A stretch of DNA of 64,000 nucleotides from Micromonospora sediminimaris (GTDB taxonomy: Bacteria > Actinomycetota > Actinomycetes > Mycobacteriales > Micromonosporaceae). Numbering within the stretch: position 1 is the stretch's first letter; every line of letters begins with the position of its first letter. The position numbers were made by a program, and so were the translations under genes. Location: the NCBI GenBank assembly GCA_900112325.1, contig FOLJ01000015.1, positions 144,185-208,184 of the forward strand, in the 5' to 3' direction. The notes under the pieces are model-generated. The model did no database searches, was not told where the DNA came from, and was given only the letters and a program-made list of their open reading frames with translations. Shown piece after piece: positions 58,374-64,000 of the stretch.

Positions 58374-59390
58374 GTGACGGCACCCCTACGCCGCTGGTTG
58401 ACGCCCGTGGTGGCCGTGTTCGCCGCGTTCGCCGTTTTCGCTGGTCCGATGCCGGCGACGGCCGCACCGAACGACCCCAAACCAGCAGAGCACGACGACG
58501 CCCCGCCGATGCTCAACGACTTGATCGAGGCGACCACCCGGGACTACTCCAAGGCCAAGGCCAAACTGGAGAAGTCCAAGAAGCGGCAACTCCGACTGGC
58601 GGTTGAGGTCCGCGCCGCTCAGGCTGACCTGGACGCACTCTCGCCACAGGTCGCTCAGATCGCCACCCAGTCGTACCGCACGGGCCGGGTCGGCGCGATC
58701 GCCATGCTGTTGCAGAGCAGCGCACCGGACTCGTTCATCAACCGGGCCTCGGCACTGGACGAGCTGAACCTGGTGAACGACAAGAAACTGGGCGAGGTCA
58801 ACGCGATCAAGCTCCGCGCCGAGCAGGCCAAGCTCGCGCTCGACGCCGAGGTGCGCGAGCAGAAGAAGCTGACAAACGACATGGCGCGCAAGAAGAGCGA
58901 GGCGGAGAAGTCCCTCCGACTGGTCGGTGGTGTCGGCCTGACCGGCGGGCTGGTAGACGCCACCTCGCCGGTGGCCCGGATCGCGCCGAACCGGGCCTCG
59001 GACGGTGGCTGGAAGCCCGAGTCGTGCAGCCAGAACGACCCCACCACGTCGGGCTGCATCACGCCGCGGACGCTGCACATGTACAAGGAGGTCAAGCGAG
59101 CCGGATTCAACCGGTTCGTCGGCTGCTTCCGTCCGGGTGACAAGTTCGAGCACCCCAAGGGCCGGGCCTGTGACTGGTCATTGCAGAACAGCGGCTTCAG
59201 CCCGTGGCACAACAACGACACCCGGATCTACGGCAACAACCTGGCGGCCTTCCTGGTCCGCAACGCCGACCGGCTGGGCGTCTACTACGTGATCTGGAAC
59301 CGGCAGATCTGGTTCGCGGCCACCGAGCGCTGGAGTTCCTACAGTGGCCCGTCCAACCACACGGACCACGTACACGTGTCGCTGCTCTGA
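58374..59390 (+). CDS. Secreted coiled-coil cell-wall protein with M15-like C-terminal domain
   Basis: A 338-residue exported protein: signal peptide (~1-31, ending ATA), a long helical coiled coil (~45-180, RipA/PcsB-like N-domain), then a C-terminal ~115-residue domain with HPKGRACDWS and DHVHVS, the zinc-ligand pattern of M15/VanY-like and ARB_07466-type domains. It should act on peptidoglycan outside the cell. The GTG is chosen because GGAAGG lies ~8 nt upstream; it follows the c-di-AMP riboswitch, as is typical of actinobacterial resuscitation and NlpC/P60 hydrolase genes. The four cysteines (SCSQ, GCITP, GCFRP, ACDW) may form two disulphides. Confidence 0.85.
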   Translation: MTAPLRRWLTPVVAVFAAFAVFAGPMPATAAPNDPKPAEHDDAPPMLNDLIEATTRDYSKAKAKLEKSKKRQLRLAVEVRAAQADLDALSPQVAQIATQSYRTGRVGAIAMLLQSSAPDSFINRASALDELNLVNDKKLGEVNAIKLRAEQAKLALDAEVREQKKLTNDMARKKSEAEKSLRLVGGVGLTGGLVDATSPVARIAPNRASDGGWKPESCSQNDPTTSGCITPRTLHMYKEVKRAGFNRFVGCFRPGDKFEHPKGRACDWSLQNSGFSPWHNNDTRIYGNNLAAFLVRNADRLGVYYVIWNRQIWFAATERWSSYSGPSNHTDHVHVSLL

Positions 59391-59406
59391 TCGCTCACAC
59401 GACGCA

Positions 59407-59446
59407 CCGAGGGCCGTCCCGCCAACCGTGGTGGGACGGCCCTCGG
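59407..59446. terminator. Bidirectional terminator hairpin
   Basis: CCGAGGGCCGTCCC pairs perfectly with GGGACGGCCCTCGG (14 bp, 12-nt loop), 16 nt after the stop of the cell-wall protein and before the end of the convergent carbonic anhydrase. Confidence 0.85.
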
Positions 59447-59526
59447 CGTTCCGGAGGTCACCGTCGGACGCGGTCGCCGACTGCCGGTACCCGGACCGGC
59501 CTCATTCCTCGCGACGGGTCGCGGGA

Positions 59527-60225
59527 TCAGGGCGCGGTCGCCATCGCACCGCCGAGTGCGGCGGGTTCCGCGGCGACCGCCCGCACCTCACCGGCGGCCA
59601 GTCGGTACGACATGCCGACCACCGCACATCGCCCGGCCGCCACCTCCGCAGCGAGAGTCGCGGAGGAGGCCAGCATCGTCTCGACGGTCCGCGCGATGTG
59701 GATGTCCACGATGCCGTCCAGGTCGTGCACTCCGGCGTCCTGCGCCCGGCGCAGGCTCGGCACCACGGCGTCGACCACGGCGCCCAGATGCCCGGGCGGC
59801 GTGGTGGCGGTGGCCAGTGCCTCGCGGGCCGCCTGGACAGCGCCGCACGAGTCGTGGCCGAGCACCACCACCAGGGGCGTACGCAGCACGGCCACCGCGT
59901 ACTCCACGCTGCCCAGCACCTCCGGCCCGACGGTGTGTCCGGCGGTACGAACCACGAAGAGGTCGCCCAACCCGCGATCGAAGATGATCTCGGCGGCGAG
60001 CCGGGAGTCGGAGCAGCCGACGATCACCGCGAAGGGATGCTGTTCGGCCGCGACGGCGGCCCGCCGCCCAGCGTTCTGGTTGGGATGCCGCAGTGCGTCG
60101 GTGACGAACCGACGGTTCCCGGCGAGCAACTCGGCGAGGGCCCGCTGCGGGGCGCCGGGAAGATCCGCGCTGAGCAACTCGCGGTCCGGTCCGGGCTGGG
60201 GACCGAGCGTTCCGGGTCGACTCAT
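59527..60225 (-). CDS. Beta-carbonic anhydrase
   Basis: A 232-residue beta-class carbonic anhydrase with zinc ligands C71 (VGCSDSR, with the D73/R75 dyad), H124 and C127 (GHDSCGA). It interconverts CO2 and bicarbonate in the cytosol. The start at the ATG after GAGGTG (9 nt) is preferred over upstream in-frame ATGs, which have no ribosome site. It is divergent from a small winged-helix regulator across a ~200-bp spacer with an AT-rich island. Confidence 0.93.
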   Translation of the reverse strand: MSRPGTLGPQPGPDRELLSADLPGAPQRALAELLAGNRRFVTDALRHPNQNAGRRAAVAAEQHPFAVIVGCSDSRLAAEIIFDRGLGDLFVVRTAGHTVGPEVLGSVEYAVAVLRTPLVVVLGHDSCGAVQAAREALATATTPPGHLGAVVDAVVPSLRRAQDAGVHDLDGIVDIHIARTVETMLASSATLAAEVAAGRCAVVGMSYRLAAGEVRAVAAEPAALGGAMATAP

Positions 60226-60321
60226 CCGGCTGCACCTCATCTCTGGGAGGAATGCCTGGTCATCCCGGCCGGCGCTGGTCACGGGCTGCCATCACGGTCA
60301 CACGCGCCATAACGCACGTCA

Positions 60322-60352
60322 AGCTATACGTGATATGCATTTCATACATCAG
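60322..60352. promoter_or_regulatory. AT-rich promoter/operator island between carbonic anhydrase and winged-helix gene
   Basis: The stretch around CTATACGTGATATGCATTTC is strikingly AT-rich against the background and contains the palindrome ATGCAT and an imperfect TGATATG/CATACATCA repeat. It is the best promoter/operator candidate of the divergent pair; no specific factor is identified. Confidence 0.35.
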
Positions 60353-60424
60353 TCGACGCTTGCGCTCGGCCGAACCGAGGCCGGTAACGACGCGGGCCGG
60401 GGTACTCGAACGGCAGGTCATACG

Positions 60425-60760
60425 ATGGCGGGCATGGCGAGCACTGACGGACGAGAAAGCGCACGGAACTGGACTTTCCTCACGAACCACGCGCACGTCC
60501 TGCTCGCCATCGCCCGTAACCCCACCGCCCGGCTACGCGACGTCGCGACGGAGGTCGGCGTCACCGAACGTGCCGCTCAGGCCATCGTCGCCGACCTGGA
60601 GGCGGGCGGCTACCTGCACCGCACCCGGGTGGGCCGGCGCAACGAGTACACCCTCAACCCGGCCGGGCGGTTCCGCCACCCGGCGGAGGCCGACCACCAG
60701 GTGGGTGACCTGCTGGCCCTCTTCACCAAGGAGCAGGTGACCGACACCGCCGACCACTGA
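60425..60760 (+). CDS. Small winged-helix DNA-binding regulator
   Basis: A 111-residue single-domain winged-helix protein (NHAHVLLAIARNPTARLRDVATEVGVTERAAQAIVADLEAGGYLHRTRVGRRNEYTLNPAGRFRHP), a MarR/ArsR-like helix-turn-helix with wing. No metal-binding cysteines, so no metalloregulator signature. Start at the first of two in-frame ATGs three codons apart. It is divergent from carbonic anhydrase and could regulate it; this is inference. Confidence 0.8.
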   Translation: MAGMASTDGRESARNWTFLTNHAHVLLAIARNPTARLRDVATEVGVTERAAQAIVADLEAGGYLHRTRVGRRNEYTLNPAGRFRHPAEADHQVGDLLALFTKEQVTDTADH

Positions 60761-60857
60761 GCCGGCAGACGTCCTGATCAGACGACGTGGCGCGCTTCAC
60801 CCACCCGGAACGATCGCCGCGCTGCGATCAGGCCGACGGCGGGATAGGTTGGATCCC

Positions 60858-61256
60858 GTGTCGTCTCCAGCATTCGCCCGTCCACTGTGGCCGGCAATGC
60901 TGTGCGCACTTCGTGAGCTGACCCGGTTGGCGTTGGCGACCCTGGTGCTCGCCGTAGGTGTCGGTGGGGCCGTCGCGGCCGATCCGCCGGCCCGGCCCAC
61001 CGCCGTACCACCACCGAACGCCACGGTCGTCGGCGGCTCGCCATCCACCGCGATGTCGGCCGTCCAGCCCATCGTCGAGCCCGCTCAGGCGGTCGACGCC
61101 GGCCAGGTTTGGCGGGCGGCGGCCACCGGCGCACCGCTGCGGCCCGACCGTACCGACGCCGAGCCGGCCGATGCCGCCCAGGTCGATCACCGCGCCGCCC
61201 CGGTGCCCGCCGTCCGGGCGGGCGAGCCGACCCGTCGCGGCCCACCTACCGTCTGA
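60858..61256 (+). CDS. Hypothetical single-helix, Pro/Ala-rich protein
   Basis: About 132 residues: one N-terminal membrane helix or signal (~18-40, LALATLVLAVGVGGAVAA), then a low-complexity Pro/Ala/Val-rich extracytoplasmic tail. No family recognised. GTG chosen, with a weak AGG 10 nt upstream; a TTG three codons earlier is possible. Third-position GC bias supports coding, but open antisense frames also exist, so confidence is modest. Confidence 0.5.
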   Translation: MSSPAFARPLWPAMLCALRELTRLALATLVLAVGVGGAVAADPPARPTAVPPPNATVVGGSPSTAMSAVQPIVEPAQAVDAGQVWRAAATGAPLRPDRTDAEPADAAQVDHRAAPVPAVRAGEPTRRGPPTV

Positions 61257-61425
61257 CCGACGGCGGTCCGCTCGACCGATCGAGCCAAGTGACGCCCGCC
61301 GCTCGCCGGCCAGACGCCCGGTCGGCCCAACGGCCACCGCGGCATCAGCCGTGCCCCGGCATCAGACCCGCCGTCACAACCCGCGTCCATCACAGTCGAC
61401 GACTCATCCCGACCGCGAGGTGTTG

Positions 61426-62214
61426 ATGATGCGTACCGCTCTCTCCTCCGTCCTGCTCGACGCGCCCCGCGCCGCCGCCATCTGGCTGGGCCTGCTCGGC
61501 GTGGTGACGCTCGCCGTCACCGGCCTGCTGCTACGACCTCGACTCTTCCGCTTCGACGCCGGCACCCGCATCCGCGAGGCCGCGCTGCCGAGCCGGTCCG
61601 ACCACGCCGAGCAACGACGTGACCAGGAGCGCTGGGCCGAGGAGGTCACGATCGCGGCGGAGCGGGCCGACGCGACGGCCCGGCACCGCCGCGATGAATG
61701 GCTCATCGCCCAGGACGAGGCCGAGCAGGCGTGGCAGGCGTACGAGGCGGCGGAGGCTGACGTACGCCGGCTCTCCGATGCCGCCGGCATGCCGCTGCCG
61801 CAGACCGCCCGCACCCCCGCCGAGTACGCCGACCGCGAGCGCTGGCTGCACCGGGCCGCCCTGGACGCGTACTGGCGGCGAGAGTTGTCGGTGGAACAGC
61901 TCAGCGACGTCTTCGCGCACCGCGGCTGGGATCCCCGGTTGCACCCGGTGGAGCAGGAGTTGATGCTGCGTCGGGCGGTACGCGACCACCTGCTCGCCCG
62001 GCAGCGGGCGGCCCGGGAACGGGAGCAGGTGACCTGGCGGGCCGCGGAACTCGCCGCCGCCGCAGCTCGCAGCCTGCGCGAGGAAGCAGCCGCCGCGCTG
62101 TTGCCGGCGGCCACGGAACGCGAGTCGCTCCTTCCGCTGACCACACCCGCTGCCGCCGAGCAGACCCGGGAGATCCCGGCGGTCGTCGGCCGGGCGCCGG
62201 TCGCCGCGTACTGA
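61426..62214 (+). CDS. Hypothetical membrane-anchored helical protein
   Basis: A 262-residue protein: one N-terminal helix (~17-37, AIWLGLLGVVTLAVTGLLL), then a highly charged alpha-helical cytosolic part rich in Glu, Arg and Ala with long coiled-coil potential (QRRDQERWAEEVTIAAERADATARHRR). No known domain. ATG-ATG start after GAGG. It precedes the AI-2E-type protein gene by 93 nt on the same strand. Confidence 0.7.
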   Translation: MMRTALSSVLLDAPRAAAIWLGLLGVVTLAVTGLLLRPRLFRFDAGTRIREAALPSRSDHAEQRRDQERWAEEVTIAAERADATARHRRDEWLIAQDEAEQAWQAYEAAEADVRRLSDAAGMPLPQTARTPAEYADRERWLHRAALDAYWRRELSVEQLSDVFAHRGWDPRLHPVEQELMLRRAVRDHLLARQRAAREREQVTWRAAELAAAAARSLREEAAAALLPAATERESLLPLTTPAAAEQTREIPAVVGRAPVAAY

Positions 62215-62307
62215 TAGCCGAACGCCCTCCCACCCGGTCTCCGGCAATTTAGTGTCGGAAGGACGTCGACCGGGTACCGACCTCGCCGGACATTGAGGAG
62301 GGCCGAC

Positions 62308-63549
62308 GTGGTCGCAAGCGATGGCGGGAACCAGCCCGAGGAGACGGCGCTTCGGGGCGCCGGGCCGCGCCAGACCTGGGCCGCCCTGCCCTGGCTGGTC
62401 CGCTCCGCCGTGGTGTGGAGCGCCTGCCTGGTGGTGATCGCCGCCGGGCTCTACCTGCTGGCGCGGATCACGCTGCTGGTCACCCCGCTGGCCATCGCCC
62501 TGGCCGCCACCCTGTTCCTCACCGCGCTGCTCGATCCGGTGAACCTGGCGCTCCGCCGGCTGCGCCTGCCGGCCGCGCTCGCCGCTCTGCTCAGCGTTCT
62601 CTTCCTGCTCGGCATCCTGGGCGGTGTCGGCGCACTGGTGTGGAGTCTGACCGCCGACCAGTTCAGCGAGTTGGGCCAGGAACTGCGGCAAGGGCTGGAG
62701 CGCACCCGCGACTTCGTCACCTCCACCCTGCCGGTCAGCGACGCACAGCTCGACAGCCTGCTCAACCAGCTGCGCCAGGCGATCAGCCAGCAGCAGGTGG
62801 ACCCGGTCGCCAGCGCCCGCACCGTGGCCGAGGTCGTGGGCTCCGCCCTGCTCGCCCTGGTGCTGCTGTTCTTCCTGCTCAAGGACGGCCGGGAGATGTG
62901 GCAATGGACGCTGCGCCGGGCCGCCGGGCGCAACCGGGACATCGCCGCCGAGGCGGGCCGTGTCGGCTGGCACACCCTCGGTTCGTACAGCCGGGGCACC
63001 ATGTTGATCGCGGCCATCGACGCCATCGGTATCGGCCTGGCGCTGGTGCTGCTCAGGGTGCCGCTGGCGTTCCCACTAGCATTGATCACGTTCATCGGCG
63101 GGTTCGTGCCGATCGTCGGTGCCACCGTGGCCGGCGCGGTCGCGGTGCTGGTGGCCCTGGCCGCCAACGGGCCGACCACCGCCCTGCTCACCCTGGCCGC
63201 CGTGATCGCCGTTCAGCAGATCGAGGGCAACCTGCTGGAGCCGCTGGTGATGAAGCGCCAGGTACGACTGCATCCAGTGGTGATCCTGGTCGCGGTGACC
63301 GCCGGCACCCTCATCGCCGGCATCGCGGGAGCCTTCGTGGCGGTCCCGATCACGGCCGTCGCCTGGCGGGTCATCGACAGCGTGCAACGTCAACGGCAGG
63401 CCGCCACGAATGCCTCCGATTCGGCGTCCGGCCCGCCGGCACCCGACTCACCCCCATCGAGAACGCCCCCGTCCGGCCCATCGACCACAGCCCCCGCACC
63501 ATCGCCCTCCGAACCGTCGTCGTCCGGACCCGCCCCCGAGCCCACCTGA
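62308..63549 (+). CDS. AI-2E/PerM family membrane protein
   Basis: A 413-residue protein with about eight membrane helices in the AI-2E/PerM layout: a first group (~35-110), a helical stretch, then the last group with the family motif FIGGFVPIVGATVAGAVAVLVAL and QQIEGNLLEPLVM(K)RQVRLHPVVIL. Members export small molecules or ions; the AI-2 role is proven only in E. coli. A Ser/Pro/Thr-rich tail of ~50 residues ends it. The GTG follows AGGAGG by 6 nt. Confidence 0.9.
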   Translation: MVASDGGNQPEETALRGAGPRQTWAALPWLVRSAVVWSACLVVIAAGLYLLARITLLVTPLAIALAATLFLTALLDPVNLALRRLRLPAALAALLSVLFLLGILGGVGALVWSLTADQFSELGQELRQGLERTRDFVTSTLPVSDAQLDSLLNQLRQAISQQQVDPVASARTVAEVVGSALLALVLLFFLLKDGREMWQWTLRRAAGRNRDIAAEAGRVGWHTLGSYSRGTMLIAAIDAIGIGLALVLLRVPLAFPLALITFIGGFVPIVGATVAGAVAVLVALAANGPTTALLTLAAVIAVQQIEGNLLEPLVMKRQVRLHPVVILVAVTAGTLIAGIAGAFVAVPITAVAWRVIDSVQRQRQAATNASDSASGPPAPDSPPSRTPPSGPSTTAPAPSPSEPSSSGPAPEPT

Positions 63550-63623
63550 CGTCCCCATCGCGCGGCGCGCGGCGCTCGGCGCTCGGCGCGCGGCGCTCGG
63601 CATCAGCTTGCGGCATGTCGGGC

Positions 63624-63830
63624 CGTCAACCCGACGGGAAAGCGCAACATGCCGCAAACCGCGCCCTTACGCCGACCGCAGCGGCCAACATGCCGCAAAC
63701 CGCGACTCCACAGGCAACCGCGCAGACAGGAGATGCCCCGAGTCGCGCGCCCTCACGCCGACCCACGGACCCGACATGCCGCATGTCGCACCCTCACGCC
63801 GACCGGATGACCCGACATGCCGCATGTCGC
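63624..63830 (+). repeat. Imperfect ~40-bp repeats with CATGCCGCA palindromes
   Basis: Units resembling CCCTCACGCCGACC...GACATGCCGCATGTCGC at 63750-63789 and 63791-63830, with degenerate copies at 63664-63703 and about 63624-63663 (ending ACATGCCGCAAACCGC). The two best copies carry the perfect inverted repeat GACATG-CCG-CATGTC. The 5' side (63566-63600) is a GGCGCTCGGC-type low-complexity run. No coding potential; not a CRISPR, as the spacing is fixed and there are no unique spacers. Confidence 0.75.
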
Positions 63831-63855
63831 GACCCCGCGAGGGCCGCACCCTCGA

Positions 63856-64000
63856 CCGGGGGCCGGGGGCCGGGGGCCGGGGCCGGGGGCCGGGGGCCGG
63901 GGCCGGGGGCCGGGGGCCGGGGGCCGGGGCCGGGGGCCGGGGGCCGGGGGCCGGGGGCCGGGGGCCGGGGGCCGGGGGCCGGGGGCCGGGGCCGGGGGCC
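63856..64000 (+). repeat. GGGGGCC tandem array (runs past window edge)
   Basis: Twenty-one full CC-G5 or CC-G4 units (17 heptamers, 4 hexamers) fill the last 145 bases and continue past the edge. The G-runs can form stacked quadruplexes on the + strand. It may be a natural variable repeat or an assembly artefact at a hard-to-sequence site. Confidence 0.9.

Noticed and set aside
63550..63850. CRISPR array
   Set aside because: Units are imperfect, adjacent or fixed-distance, with no unique spacers of similar length, and no cas genes are in the window.

Overview
The window is very GC-rich with strong G/C bias at third codon positions, many GTG starts and actinobacterial families throughout (LAL-type LuxR, a conservon-like kinase, CsoR, a ydaO-type riboswitch, MEDS regulators, Tat-exported DyP). 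It looks like chromosome of a filamentous actinobacterium, most probably Micromonosporaceae (Micromonospora-like). That placement is inference, since no rRNA or tRNA is visible. Genes are dense; there is no transposase, integrase, phage module or CRISPR array.

Layout. 1-2.6 kb: the 3' end of a Brp/Blh-type carotene dioxygenase, a 16-cysteine copper-storage protein and a type II NADH dehydrogenase. 2.6-7.8 kb: a LAL LuxR regulator divergent from a three-gene SdpC-SdpA-SdpB antimicrobial-peptide operon, the most distinctive system here. 8-10.9 kb: a PAS-GAF sensor with a Cys-rich tail, a small helical protein and a polyprenyl diphosphate synthase. 10.9-14.6 kb: a LacI regulator divergent from a CBM2-GH5-X2-CBM46-like cellulase, with three phased GAAA-N-TTTC sites between them. 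14.6-18.8 kb: a short conservon-like operon (NIT-domain kinase, Roadblock protein, lipoprotein solute receptor). 19-21.1 kb: a CopB-type copper ATPase behind a CsoR-type operator. 21.2-28.7 kb: a DUF1906 secreted protein, a lipoprotein/adaptor/ATPase/permease efflux operon and a small secreted Cys protein. 28.7-29.6 kb: about 0.9 kb without a convincing gene. 29.6-32 kb: a PCuAC-DyP-CopC extracytoplasmic copper operon.

32-48 kb carries transport and housekeeping genes: a yellow/MRJP-like propeller, an ABC exporter, YnfA, paired FluC/CrcB fluoride channels, a P2-type cation ATPase, a voltage-gated-like K+ channel, a K+/H+ antiporter, and an ABC transporter bracketed by 57-58 bp direct repeats. 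An operon of aldonolactone oxidase, ASRT-like small-molecule-binding protein and FUSC-type membrane protein follows. 48-52.5 kb: a USP protein, a zf-HC2 anti-sigma factor convergent with an ECF sigma factor, and a MEDS-STAS / MEDS-ATPase pair. 52.3-56.5 kb: csbD, then the main copper locus (copA, a His-rich secreted protein, copZ, divergent csoR) with two CsoR-type operators. 56.7-63.5 kb: a YibE/F membrane protein, a c-di-AMP riboswitch before a secreted M15-like cell-wall protein, beta-carbonic anhydrase, a winged-helix regulator, two small membrane-anchored proteins and an AI-2E/PerM family protein. The window ends in imperfect 40-bp repeats and a GGGGGCC array that runs past the edge.

How it works together. 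Copper is the main theme. CsoR (56.2 kb) has matching operators before copZ, before itself and before the remote copB ATPase (19 kb), so these form one inferred regulon; Csp storage and the PCuAC-DyP-CopC operon add storage and extracytoplasmic delivery. A second theme is envelope and peptide biology: the Sdp-like toxin operon, the efflux operon with a lipoprotein and a PG-binding adaptor, the c-di-AMP-controlled cell-wall protein and the DUF1906 protein.
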